From Shinisaurus crocodilurus (taxonomy: Eukaryota > Chordata > Lepidosauria > Squamata > Shinisauridae), in the NCBI GenBank assembly GCA_021292165.1, contig CM037880.1, positions 186,792,868-186,856,867 on the forward strand: a stretch of DNA of 64,000 bases. The letters run 5' to 3'. This document shows, in pieces, positions 1 to 10,199 of the stretch. A program made the position numbers and the translations under genes. Position 1 is the first letter of the stretch. Every line of letters begins with the position of its first letter. A model generated the notes under the pieces. That model did no database searches, was not told where the DNA came from, and saw nothing but the letters and a program-made list of their open reading frames with translations.

Positions 1-265
1 TCTGTTCTTGCCAAAATCAGTTGCAGAGTTTTGAAATAAAAAGGCACACTTGTGCCTAGAATTTATTTAAGCCACACATCTGAAGTAGCCTTATTTTGTT
101 GGGGGGAAACCCCACTGATTTTAATAGGGACTCGTGGAGTCAGTTTTGGGAGTGACTCAGGACTCGTGACTCGTGAGTCACCATTTTGGACCAAGGACTC
201 GGACTCGGACTCGAGTCCAAAGACTCGTGACTCGACTCGAGACCAAGGACTCTTCAACATCCCTG
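1..265 (-). mobile_element. Edge-truncated hAT-like nonautonomous element rich in GAGTC/GACTC
   Basis: This is the inverted counterpart of the complete element at 5939-6618. It shares the block ending in CTTCAACATCCCTG at 265 and the tract of repeated GACTC/GAGTC words at about 125-255. The other terminus lies outside the window. The terminal CATCCCTG is the reverse of the CAGGGATG end of the complete copy. Confidence 0.75.
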
Positions 266-1374
266 GTTGTAATTGTATAGGGCATTGTGCATCAGATGCA
301 GTCTTTCTAAAGACGATGGATAGAAAGAACCTTAACGCAAGCATAAAATGCTACGACAAGCTAAAAAAGGTGGTGAGAAAACATTGAGGTGAATTACTCA
401 TGAACCTCTCTCTCATGTTTAAAGATGGCCATGTGTCCTTCTTTACAGAGGATAGTCCTGTATTTGAAAGTGTCCTACATTTGAAAGGCTGTCCAGTCCA
501 AGTCTGGTTTAAAAAGAAAGAACTCTTGTCTTGAGAAGGGAGAGCAACAGGGGCCCTGGAGTTGCCCATCAACAGCTAGCACCTGGACAGCAGACTGAAC
601 AGGCATGCAGGAGGTCACCCAGTCACAGTTTTCTCCACTATGGTGAGATGCATTGGTTTTTGACTTGAATTATATAGTAATTATTTCTACATTTTCATCT
701 ATACATATCACTTAGCATGTGCAAATTGTATGCAAATCAGCATCCTCTTTTGTCCTTTTGTTTCGTGATGCGTTTCCTCTTTTTTGGCAATGCATATGTG
801 GCCACCCTGCTCATTTTAGAAAAGAAATCCTCTATCTGAACATTGTTCCTGCATTTGGCCCCCTCCCGGCACCCCCACTTCTTGGCTTCTGACTCTGACT
901 CTTGCTTGTATTTTTTTTGTCCTTTTTTTGTTAGAGGGGAAATGAGATCTCAGTTATACAGCTGTGCTTTTATAGAGGGGAAATTATCCTATTATTCTTT
1001 GTGGAAAAACAGCTCTTGTTAATGTTGCCCTTGGGACAGCTTGAGCAGTAGTGGGGTGATTATTATTATTATTATTATTTCTTCTGGCAGGACTCCTGTG
1101 AGTTTGACAACTTGATGCTAGGAAGGAATTCAACAGATAACGCGTTCGCCATCCTGGAAGACACAGTAGGGATGTTCAGAGCAACACCCTTGCGTGTTGC
1201 GAGGTGGAGCTGGTCACCAGTCACACATCTGCCGCAATGCCCCTTCTCACACACACATCATGCTCACTGAGGTTTGCGCATAACTTCTCCAGGTGAGGGG
1301 AGATCCTGGGCCAAAAAGGATCTCCCCACCCCCTTGCATGAAGGAACTCTGCATATGTTGGTACAAAAGCTTTT
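266..1374. other. Intergenic stretch, no gene seen
   Basis: I see no exon-like or recognisable repeat structure here beyond a short TTA microsatellite near 1061-1079. The short open frames have no recognisable protein signature. Confidence 0.5.
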
Positions 1375-1640
1375 ACAACAGGGGTGTTGAACCTCTTTCA
1401 GCCCAAGGGCCGAATTCCTTGGGTGGGTGGGGCACATTCCAGTGATGGGTTTGGCCAAAGGCAAGATGGGTGGGGCTAAAAATTTCAAAAACACCACCAT
1501 ATTTTAGCTTAAAGCACTTACTGATGGTAACTAAGACTTAGGAGAGGCATTTCAACCTTTCATAATGGGGGGGACGGGGACATGCAAAAGCCAGGAAAAC
1601 CCGAAACGATTGTTGGGTAGGGGAAGGAGGCATAGCCATC
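1375..1640 (-). mobile_element. MITE of the 'GGTTCTGCA' family (copy 1, diverged)
   Basis: The stretch matches, in reverse, the elements at 7551-7836, 52867-53202 and 57309-57663. Shared blocks are the 'ctctttcagcccaagggccg' end, the GC-rich 'tgggtggggc' block and the 'taagacttaggagaggcatttcaac' region (split here to stay short). The family has CAGGG-type ends typical of hAT MITEs. Boundaries are approximate. Confidence 0.55.
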
Positions 1641-1929
1641 TGGGGAACCCTGGGCACAGGATTGGGACTGCAGGAGGGTCGGGATCCAGATTCTGCAGGC
1701 TCGCCCTACCATAAGGCAGGTTGAGGCGGTCATCTCAGGCAGCAGATTTTGGGTGTAATGAACGGGCAGCAAATTGTTACTTTATATTTATTGTATTTCT
1801 ACTGCCAGGGATGGAGAGTGGTGCTTATGGGATTTTCTGCTTTATTTACCAAAATAACTTGGCTGGATCTGGATACTGTGCACTTTGACTTGGGTAGGTG
1901 GGTGAGGTGCCTTTTGCTGCTCTGCCTCA

Positions 1930-2704
1930 GGTAAATGCCAAGTGCTGCACCTAGGGAGAGGAAACCAAATGCAGAGTTACAGAATGGGGGACACTTGGCT
2001 CAACAATACTACAAGTGAGAAGGATCTTGGAATTGTGGTAGATCACAAACTGAATATGAGCCAGCAATGCAATGTGGCTGCAAAGAAGGCAAATGCAATT
2101 TTGGGCTGTATTAATAGAAGTATAGCTTCCAAATCGCGGGAAGTGATAATTCCCCTTTACTCGGCACTGGTTAGGCCTCATCTTGAGTACTGCGTCCAGT
2201 TCTGGGCACCTCACTTTAAGAAGGATATAGACAAACTGGAGAGGGTTCAGAGGAGGGCAACAAGGATGATAAAGGGACTGGAAACAAGGCCCTATGAGGA
2301 GAGACTGAAAGAACTGGGCATGTTTAGCCTTCAGAAGAGGAGACTGAGGGGAGATATGATCGCACTCTTCCAGTATTTGAAGGGATGTCACACAGAGGAG
2401 GGCAAGGATCTCTTCTCGATCATCCCAGTTTGCAGGACACGGAATAATGGGCTCAAGTTACAGGAACCTAGATTCCACCTAAACATCAGGAAAAATTTCC
2501 TGACTGTCAGAGCAATAAGACAATGGAATCAACTACCTTGGGAGGTTGTGGGCTCTCCCACTCTGGAGGCATTCAAGGTGCAGCTGGACAGACATCTGTC
2601 AGAGATGCTTTGACCTAGATTCCTGCATTGAGCAGGGGGTTGGACTCGATGGCCTTGTAGGCCCCTTCCAACTCTACTTTTCTATGATTCTATGATTCTA
2701 TGAA
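1930..2704 (+). mobile_element. 5'-truncated CR1 LINE, 3' end of ORF2 plus terminal repeat tail
   Basis: An uninterrupted frame (1942-2613, 223 codons) encodes the C-terminal part of a CR1 reverse transcriptase. Recognisable blocks are TSEKDLGIVVDHKLNMS, SREVIIPLYSALVRPHLEYC, LERVQRRATRMIKGLE, YEERLKELGMFSL and IRQWNQLPWEVV. The 3' UTR has the CR1 ending 'ggttggactcgatggcct' followed by three copies of the octamer ATTCTATG, the hallmark CR1 tail. The palm domain is missing, so the copy is dead but young-looking. Its tail matches the tail of the 5S-derived SINEs in this window. Confidence 0.92.
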
Positions 2705-2715
2705 AATGTCTTGGG

Positions 2716-3012
2716 CCAGCCCCGAGATTCTGGTATCCTACTGCTAATCCACTTGAATGTGGCTTTGTGGTGGCATGTCCGAGGCATAGGAGTTCTTTGG
2801 TTTTTGCTGGTTTTACATCTGTTACTGTATTTTAAAATTGTTACACTGTAGTGCTGGTGGTTTTTACTTCGGTTTTATACTGCAGTTTTAAGCTTTCAAA
2901 AGTTTTCTATTGTGTTTTGTCTTGTTATATTTTATGCTTTAATTGTTGTGTACTGCCCAGATAGCTTCAACTATTGGGCAGTATAGAAATGCAATAAATA
3001 CATGAATTGAGA
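2716..3012 (+). mobile_element. LINE 3' end (L2/CR1-clade)
   Basis: A T-rich 3' UTR ends in 'gtactgcccagatagcttca...gggcagtatagaaatgcaataaatac'. The same ending occurs at 58690-58835 (+) and in reverse at 5475-5600. No coding part remains. Confidence 0.65.
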
Positions 3013-4168
3013 TTAAATAAATAATGCCAAAAGTTGAAATTTAGTGTATACTGGCACACTAGGTGTACACCTAGCTAACTGGGCATGGATTGGGAGGGGC
3101 TGGAAGTCAAGCCCGCCATGTTCCAAACATCTAAACAGGCATGGCAAGGAACGTTGCTCGCCCCCTTGAGAGCAAGTCTGCTGACCAAGCTGGACGCCAG
3201 CCTGCCGCCAGAAATTGCCGGATGGAGACCCTCCCATCTAGCAGATATCTGTTGGAGCTTTTCAATGGCAGCAAATCTGCTTGCTGGGAAGGGCTTTAGG
3301 TTGCTGTTTGAAGAAGGCATTGTTTCAAAGATGTTTTCTTTCTTCTTACTTACCATGGGCCAGTTCTCCTCCCTGGCATTTAAAGCATGAACTGTGCCTA
3401 AAGTTTGCTAATGCCTTACAATAACAGAGATAGAGAGAGGGATCTTCCAGCATTACGAAAGCCCTGCTGTGGAATATCCTGTTGATTATTCCCCCCAGCC
3501 CAGAAAAAAAAAAAGATTCATAGGTCTTTAAAAAGTGACATTAACCATCCAACAGTGTCCTACGGCTTTGAAAAAGGAACTAGCTTTGTAAAGTACCGTA
3601 TATCCTTCTTCTACCATTGTTTTTTCTTCTTCTTGATCTTGGAGAAATGGACAGAACAGCAGAAATGGACAGGAGATGTAAACAGTGCATTTTCTTAGCC
3701 TGAAAACACATGGATCATAAACTCGAGGGTTTCTGCTTTCCTGGCTACAAAGTTGTATGCTAAAGCTGCTTCCTGCTTGATGTTCTTGTTTTTAATTAAA
3801 AGTAATTAGGGGAGGAAAGCAACCTCGTTGCAGGTTTTCTCTGAAGCAGTTCAATGAACGAATAATATCGCCATGCATTCTTCAAAACTAATGTCACATC
3901 ATTTTTAATCCAGTCAACAGCTGCTAGTGCTAGATTCTCACCAAGCCAGCTTAATGTTGACAAGAGGCTGGCAGTGAAAAAAAATGTGGGAAGACATATA
4001 GGGTTATTATGACCTCCAACACCTTCCTTTTTAGTACAAAGGCACAGAACCGATGCAGAAGATTAAACACACAGCGCATATTTAAATTATAAAATTCACT
4101 TCCAAAGGATGTAGTGATGGCCACCAATTTGGATGGCTTTAAAAGGGGATTAGACAATTTCATGGAGG
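3013..4168. other. Intergenic stretch, no gene seen
   Basis: Open frames on both strands near 3075-3390 are about 100 codons or less and show no recognisable domain or splice structure. Confidence 0.45.
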
Positions 4169-4288
4169 ATAGGGGAGCAATCCTACGCATGTTTAGACAG
4201 AAAAAAGTCCTGCAACCATGCTGGCTGGGGAATGCTGGGTGTTGTAGGACTTCTTTCTGATTAAACATGCATGGGGTTGCGCCCTAAG
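4169..4288. mobile_element. Palindromic MITE (CAATCCTA...GGTTGCGC type)
   Basis: The ends are near-complementary: 'gcaatcctacgcatgtttag' on the left and 'taaacatgcatggggttgcg' on the right. The centre carries 'gctggctggggaatgctggg', which is also found in the hairpin element at 49410-49545. A small nonautonomous DNA element is the simplest reading. Confidence 0.6.
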
Positions 4289-4344
4289 GCTATCAGTGGC
4301 TACTAGTCCTGATGGCTATATGCTGCCTCCAGTATCGGAGGCAG

Positions 4345-5135
4345 TGGTGGCCAGATTCGCACATCACTTTAAACCCACAGAGGTTTTGAAACCTCTGTGG
4401 GTTTAAAGTTACCCAGCTGTGCCCGCGCCCGACTAAGGGTTGGGCACAGTGGGGGTCTGGAGGTGCGGCCTCTCCCCTCAGTCCTCCTGTCGGTATCCCA
4501 GGGGACACTGCGGGAGCACTGAGGGGAGAGGAGTGGGGATGACAGCTGGTGGAAAGTGCCCAAGTGGCACTCTTTGGCAGCTGCCAGAGGCTCTGTGCCC
4601 TTTCTTGGCACAGTGCGGGCGATCCAGGCACCCGGCCTCGCTCTCAAGAGCAAATGAGGCTGGGTGCCTGGATCCCCTGCTGTTGCTGCAGTGCTTTGGG
4701 GCTTCCCCCCGCACTCCAGCCAATGCTGAGAGAGCGGGATTGCTCATGGGCAATCCTGCTCTCCCGACATTTGCCGGAGCGTCCTGGGCAGCCGATGACA
4801 GCCACGCTAGGTGCCACTTGGGCACTTGACCGGCTGTCATCGGCCAGGGACCCCTGGCCAGAGCGGCAGCCCTGCAGAGCAGCAGTTTGCTGCTCTGGCC
4901 AAGGGGCTCTATGCTCCTTTTGGCTTGTGAGAGGGTTAGCTTGTCATCAGGTTCTCATGACACGCTAAAGCTCAATAGGGTAAGTAAACCCTACTGTAAG
5001 CCATGGCTCAGTAGGCTGGTTAAGGAGACTCTCCTTAACCACCGTAACCCCTCCCGGGTTCGCACGACACGGTAATCCTCAGTAGGTTTACTCGGGCGGT
5101 AAACCTAGTGAGGCTTACCATGTCATGAGAGCCCA
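4345..5135. mobile_element. Hairpin-chain nonautonomous element, GC-rich
   Basis: A series of perfect or near-perfect inverted repeats lies end to end: 4367-4408 (20-bp arms, 2-nt loop), 4621-4674, 4730-4763, and an outer pair at about 4539-4570 with 4811-4841. A second pair of complementary ends (near 4951-4965 and 5118-5132, containing CTCATGACA / TGTCATGAG) encloses 'gtaaacc/ggttta' repeats. Open frames here are by-products of GC content. The element class is not determined, and two adjacent elements are possible. Confidence 0.55.
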
Positions 5136-5474
5136 GTCAGTATGTCTATGTGTACACCAGTTGCGGGGAACATGGGCAAGAGGGTTGCCCTCATGTACTG
5201 TTTGTGGGTTTCCCGTGGGCAGCTGGTTGGCCACTGTGTGAACAGAATGCTGGACTAGTTTGGCACTTGAGTGGGGAACTAGGACTATGGAATATCTCAT
5301 GATAGGGGTTCAGATAACAGAGCTTGAGCTGAGTCCATGATGCAGCTATCACCAAAACCATTGCATAGTATAAAAGTAACAATCTTAGGTCCAGTGGCAC
5401 AGGTTGCCATTATTGGGCATTTGCCAAGGCCCAGATCCTAGTAGGGGGTCCACAGTTTATTGGAGCTCCTGAAA

Positions 5475-5938
5475 TTGCTTCTAGCGTATTTATTTATTTA
5501 TTGCATTTCTATACTGCCCGATAGCTGAAGCTCTCTAGGTGGTTTAAAACAATTAAAGCCACAAAATACAACATAAAATACAGTATAAAAATTTAAAACT
5601 ACAGTATAAAATAGGAGTAAAAGTCTAAATAAAACCTAGCAGCAGTACAGAGATTTAAAATACAGTAAAGGGTTTAAAAAGAGACTGAACGACTAAAATG
5701 CCTGGAAAAATAAGGTCATCTTCACCTGGCGCCAGAAAGAACACAACATAGGTGCCAGGTGAGCCTCTCTGGGAAGTTCATTCCACAACCGGGGTGCCAC
5801 AGCAGAAAAGGCCCTCTTCCTAGTAGCCACCCACCTCACTTCCTTTGGCAGGGGCTCCCGGAGGTGGACTGCTGAGGATGATCTTGGGGTCTGGGCAGGT
5901 ATATATGGGAGGAGACAATCCTTCAGGTGACCTGGCCC
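5475..5938 (-). mobile_element. LINE 3' region (L2-like), reverse orientation
   Basis: Reading the reverse strand, the block ends in the 'gggcagtatagaaatgcaat' tail near 5500. Upstream it contains the conserved 'ctgtggcaccccggttgtgg' segment that encodes the last codons of L2-like reverse transcriptases. The LINE is interrupted at 5939 by the hAT-like element and resumes after 6618, where the CCTGGCCC target duplication continues into 'ccaagtgg'. Confidence 0.65.
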
Positions 5939-6618
5939 CAGGGATGTTGAAGAGTCCTTGGTTTCGAGTCACGAGTCGAGTCACGAGTCTTTGGACCCAA
6001 GTCTCGAGTCCGAGTCCTTGGTCCAAAATGGTGACTCATGAGTCACGAGTCACTCCCAAAGCTGACTCCATGAGTCCCTATTAAAATCAATGGGGGGGTT
6101 TCCCAACAAAATAAGGCTACTTCAGATGTATGGCTTAAATAAATTCTAGGCACAAGTGTGCCTTTTTCTTTCAAAACTCTGCAACTGATGTTGGCAAGAA
6201 CAGACCAGGCAGCCAAACCCAAAATAACCAGGCAGGCAGAGGAGGCAGGGAACCCCAAAACAGGCAGGCAGAGGCCTTTGTCTTGGACAATTCAAACTGT
6301 GGAACTGGTTAAAAAGAGACCAGGCAGGCGGAGGAGGCTGGGAACCCCAAACAGGCAGGCAGAGGCAGCCAAACCCAAAATGTCTGAAAGGTTGCATTTT
6401 AAGAAAATGATTTAAAAAAATAAACTTGCTGTACTTCCTAAAACCTATCCATGTTGCATTTGAGGAACCCAATTTTGGAACACGAGTCCTTGGTCTCGAG
6501 TCCCGAGTCGAGTCTCGAGTCCCATTAAAAATATTGGGACTCGAGTCTGACTCGAGTCAGAGGGGGGGACTCAGTCCGACTCACGAGTCAAGTCCTGGAG
6601 TCCGAGTCCCCATCCCTG
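5939..6618 (+). mobile_element. Complete hAT-like nonautonomous element with GAGTC/GACTC arrays
   Basis: The termini are CAGGGATG (5939-5946) and CATCCCTG (6611-6618). An exact 8-bp target duplication, CCTGGCCC, lies at 5931-5938 and 6619-6626, diagnostic of hAT-type insertion. Inside each end is a dense cluster of GAGTC/GACTC words, often as CTCGAGTC or ACGAGTC (about 5948-6070 and 6480-6610). The centre (6190-6480) has 'ggcaggcagaggcag' repeats and no transposase frame. Subterminal short-repeat clusters are binding sites in known hAT elements; that role here is inferred. The element sits inside an older LINE. Confidence 0.85.
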
Positions 6619-6626
6619 CCTGGCCC

Positions 6627-7066
6627 CAAGTGGCTTCCTCTCTTCTTTGCCACCATGAGCTGGCTCTTGCCCTCTTCTGCTCTGCTTCTTCCCTTTTAGG
6701 CCCGATCTATGGAGGTAAGGGCAAGGAGCAGCTGGTGTTTGTTCCTTTCCCCACCTGCTGGATGATGGTGTGGCGGTAGCAGTGTCCTCCTCTTGCTTTT
6801 GCTTGCTCCATCTGCCATCATTCCATTGGGCACAGAGGGAAAGTGAGTGAATAGGTGAGTCAAAAGTGGCAGCTGCTGCTCCTGCTGAGTTGGGCCTGAA
6901 AGAAGCGAGTGGAGGAGTAGCTGCTGGCAGTGGCAGCGGGGGGGGGGGGGGGAGGGAGGAGCAGCAGCAGGGGGGGAGAGGGAGGAGCAGCAGCAGGCAC
7001 CACAGGAGAGGGGAATGAACCCTTAGGTCGCTCGCTCGCTCGCCCGCCCACCCACCCATCTGCCAT
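6627..7066. other. GC-rich low-complexity stretch, no gene supported
   Basis: Contains a homopolymer G run at about 6938-6953, GCAGCAG and GGGAG repeats, and CGCT tandem repeats near 7028-7043. Overlapping frames on both strands (for example 6571-7059 on -) are rich in P, L and S, as expected from composition. I see no start, splice site or domain that supports a gene. Confidence 0.5.
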
Positions 7067-7070
7067 TATA

Positions 7071-7243
7071 TTACAGGCCTGTGGCTCACGCTGGCTCAGC
7101 TTGTCTGAGCGTGGAAAGCTAAGCAGGGTCAGGCCTGGTTATTACTTGGATGGGAGACCCCTCCTCTAGTGTCCTGCATTGTGCAGGGGGTTGGACTCGA
7201 TAGCCTTGTAGGCTCCTTCCAACTCTATGACCTATGAAATCTA
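7071..7243 (+). mobile_element. 5S rRNA-derived SINE with CR1-like tail (copy 1)
   Basis: The head contains 'ggaaagctaagcagggtcag' and 'ttacttggatgggagacc', which correspond to the box A / intermediate element / box C region of 5S rRNA. The tail ('cagggggttggactcgatag', then 'ctccttccaactctatga') matches the end of the CR1 copy at 2620-2704. This argues for pol III transcription from a 5S-type promoter and mobilisation by CR1 machinery. Confidence 0.85.
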
Positions 7244-7550
7244 TGTATCTGTGTGTGTCACATGGACCTGCAAGAACCCACCCGACGCTTGCTTGCATTT
7301 TTCTACAAATTCTATCCTCATGTTTTTCCACACAGCTCTACTCACGAGGATCTCCTCACATTGCTCTTACATAATGCCTGAGCAGTTCCCGGGAACCTGG
7401 AAACTCGTCTTGAGTGAAAACTTTGATGAATATATGAAAGAACTGAGTAAGCAAGCCTGTTTGATCATAGAATAGGAAATATCTGCCTTTTCAGAGACAA
7501 CGATGTTGCCTGTAAAATGATGTGGACAGGCAACTCTGGAAGGCTTCTAC

Positions 7551-7836
7551 ACCAGCGATGCAGGCCTGGGGTCCCAGAAGGTCACACCCTGTCCTCCAAC
7601 CACAGATCATTTGGTGGTTCCCCAGATTTTGTGCAGTTTCTCCCCCATTCTAAAAGGTTGAAGCATCTCTCCTAAGGCTCAGTGACTGGCAGTAAGAGCT
7701 ATAAGCTAAAATATGCTGATATTTTTGGAGCCACCCCCTGTGGCTTTGGCTCCGCCCACCACTAGGATGCAGCCCCCGAGAGCTTCTCCAAAATTGAATT
7801 CAGCCCTCGGGCTGAAAGAGGTTCTGTTCCCCTGCT
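7551..7836 (+). mobile_element. MITE of the 'GGTTCTGCA' family (copy 2), in FABP intron 1
   Basis: Shares the order 'ccaaccacagatcatttgg', 'tttgtgcagtttctcccc', 'aaaggttgaagcatctctcc', 'ggctccgcccaccactagga' and 'ctcgggctgaaagaggttct' with 57309-57663. The ends resemble hAT MITEs. Boundaries are approximate. Confidence 0.65.
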
Positions 7837-8195
7837 CCCCTTTCTACTTAGCTGGGAGTAAGCCCCACTGAACTCAGTAGGATTTATTTCTGAGTAGACG
7901 TACAAAGGATTGCACTGTGATTGCCCAAATATTTTACATGTGCCTTTTGAATATAAATTATGTTTTTCAAGAAATCTATAATCTAATGTCATATTATTTT
8001 TGTGAACCACATTTTTGGCCCATTGGGTAGAAAGGTGGGATATAAAATAGAAAGTATATATAGATAACAAAGTATAGTCTAAAAATTGGATACAATATGT
8101 GCTCAGTACAGCACCAGGCATCTCAACAAGACACTTCTATCCCTATCACCATCAGTATACAAGTATTGATATATAGATACATCCAAAAAGGAAGA

Positions 8196-9355
8196 AGCAT
8201 GGGAAGGAACATGCTGAGGCTGAACCCCGACAACACCGAGGTACTTCTGGTGGGGGACACGGGTAGGTTACGGGATGTTGACCTGGTGCTGAATGGGGTA
8301 CATCTACCCCTGAAAGACCAGGTCCGCAGCTTGGGAGTCATTCTAGACTCCCAACTGTCCATGGAGGCTCAAGTGTCAGCTGTGAGCCGGGCAGCGCTGT
8401 ATCAACTCCATCTGATACGGCAGCTGCGCCCCTACCTTCCTAGTAATCTGCTCCCATCGGTGGTTCATCCCTTGGTCTCCTCTTGCCTAGACTACTGTAA
8501 TGCGCTCCACGTGAGGTTACCCTGGAAGACGGTTCAGAAGCTACAGCTGGTACAGAACGCGGCGGCTCGCCTGGTTAAAGGCAGCTGCCAGCGAGATCAC
8601 ATCACACCAGTGCTCAAGGAGTTGCACTGGCTACCAGTTGCTTGCCGGGCCAAATTCAAGGTGTTGGTTTTGACCTTTAAAACCCTATATGGCTCCGGTC
8701 CAGCTTATCTCAAGGAGCGCCTCCAGCAACATCAAGTAGGCCGCTCAACAAAGTCTGCCACGGACGGCCTTCTCCTTGTCCCATCAGCCAGAGCAGCCAG
8801 GCTGGTGGGGACTAGGAAGAGGGTCTTTTCTGTGGCAGGCCCCCAAGTTATGGAACTCCCTCCCCAGTGACTTTCGCCATGCCCCCTCCTTGATGAACTT
8901 CCACCGGGCTTTAAAAACATGGCTTTTCAGGTGGGAATATGGGGTGGGTTAGGATTTCTTTTTTTTAAAAAACCCTCTTATATTATTTTAATTTATTTAT
9001 TTTTATTCATTTTATTTATACCCTGCCTTTTTTCCTGCAAGGAACCCAAGCTGGCTTACATAATCCTCCTCCTCCTCTCCATTTTATCCTCACAACAACC
9101 CTGTGAGGTAGGTTAGGCTGAGAGTCAGTGACTGGCCCAAAGTCACCCAGTGAGTTTCATGGCCAAGCGGGGACTAGAACCCGGATCTCCCAAGTTCCAG
9201 TCCAACACTCTTACCACTACACCACACTGGCTCTGTGTGTTTTTAAATTGTGTTTTAATGGTGTTTTGTTGTATTTTATCTTGATTGTACATCACCCAGG
9301 GTGGCTGGGTGACCGACCAGATGGGCGATTTAAAAATATAATAAATACATTTTAT
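8196..9355 (+). mobile_element. 5'-truncated L2-like LINE with a nested SINE, in FABP intron 1
   Basis: The frame to 8870 encodes the reverse transcriptase C-terminal part: MGRNMLRLNPDNTEVLLVGD, VRSLGVILDSQLSMEAQVS, SSCLDYCNALHVRLP, LQLVQNAAARLVKG, HITPVLKELHWLPVACR. This arrangement is typical of the L2/CR1 clade. After the frame, the 3' UTR runs to the ending 'gggtggctgggtgaccgacc' and 'gggcgatttaaaaatataat' near 9345. It is split by a reverse-orientation Sauria SINE at 9000-9234. A longer copy of the same family lies at 13850-15120. Confidence 0.85.
9000..9234 (-). mobile_element. Sauria SINE (nested in LINE 3' UTR)
   Basis: On the reverse strand it reads from a tRNA-like head (AGTGTGG..GTAGTGGTAAGAGTGTTGG, with a GGTTCTAGTCC B box) through 'gtgactttgggccagtcact' and 'ttgttgtgaggataaaatgg' to the tail 'aggcagggtataaat'. 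Head, body and tail match the squamate Sauria SINE family. Confidence 0.88.
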
Positions 9356-9947
9356 TTGAGTGATTTTCTTTGTGTTCTCAAGGTCTTTGCTGTAATTTAC
9401 TGGTGCCAGAAGATGACAACTTCCAAAACATTTAGGTATACAAGCTGATTTTAGTTCAACCTCGGCTTCTTTGGTTATGATGTTGCCATCAACATGTTTT
9501 CCCACATTTATGATAGAGATTCTTTCTTAAAGGGGGGATGACATTTCATATTCTACTTTCTGCCCCATCTGTAGGAGTAAACTAGGAGCAGCCGAGCCGA
9601 GCCCATAATTATCGTCACCACAGACAAAGAAGTTACCACCATCCGAACAGACTGTCTTTAGAGTTAATGAGATCTCCTTTAGACTGGGCCAAGAGTTTGA
9701 AGAAACAACAATGGATAACAGGCGTGCCAAGGTGAATATTATTGTTCTTTCTAGGAATTGTTCCCATGCAATAGAATAGGAGATCAAATATCTTGACAAT
9801 GGAGTCTGCTAATCATCAGAATTTCAGCTAGAGTGAGATAAGTTGGGGGGGGGGAGAGGAAGTAGGTGACGCTGGTGGTTCATTTAGTCATCAGGCAGCT
9901 GAGAGACATGTCCTCCATATAACCTTTTCTGTCTATGAGGCATTATA

Positions 9948-10199
9948 GAGAGCCAGTATGGCGTAATGGTGAGAGTGTTGGACTGGGATTCGGGAGATCT
10001 GGGTTCTAGTCCTTGCTCGGCCATGAAACTCACTGGGTGACTTTGGGCCAGTCACTGACTCTCAGCCTAACCTACCTCACAGGGTTGTTGTGAGGATAAC
10101 ACGAAGAGGAGGAGGACTGTGTAAGCTGCCTTGGGTTCCTTGCAAGTAGAAAAAAGGCAGGATAGAAATGTAATAATAATAAATGTAATAATAATAATT
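9948..10199 (+). mobile_element. Sauria SINE abutting FABP pseudo-exon 3
   Basis: Full-length: head 'agagccagtatggcgtaatg', B box region 'gggttctagtcc', body 'gtgactttgggccagtcact', tail 'aggcaggatagaaatg' followed by TAA repeats. It ends immediately before the preserved part of FABP exon 3, whose first codons and splice acceptor are not recognisable. Confidence 0.88.

Noticed and set aside
4440..4968. Overlapping 110-139-codon frames on both strands
   Set aside because: They arise from the GC-rich hairpin element; both strands are open because the sequence is palindromic.
6571..7059. 162-codon reverse frame in GC-rich sequence
   Set aside because: Composition-driven P/L/S-rich translation over G and GCA repeats; starts and ends in different repeats.
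7085..7170. 5S rRNA gene
   Set aside because: Only the central and 3' part of 5S is present and it continues into a CR1-like tail; it is dispersed in five copies as a SINE.
8097..8870. 257-codon frame as a host gene
   Set aside because: It is the reverse transcriptase end of an L2-like LINE, with host sequence before about 8196.
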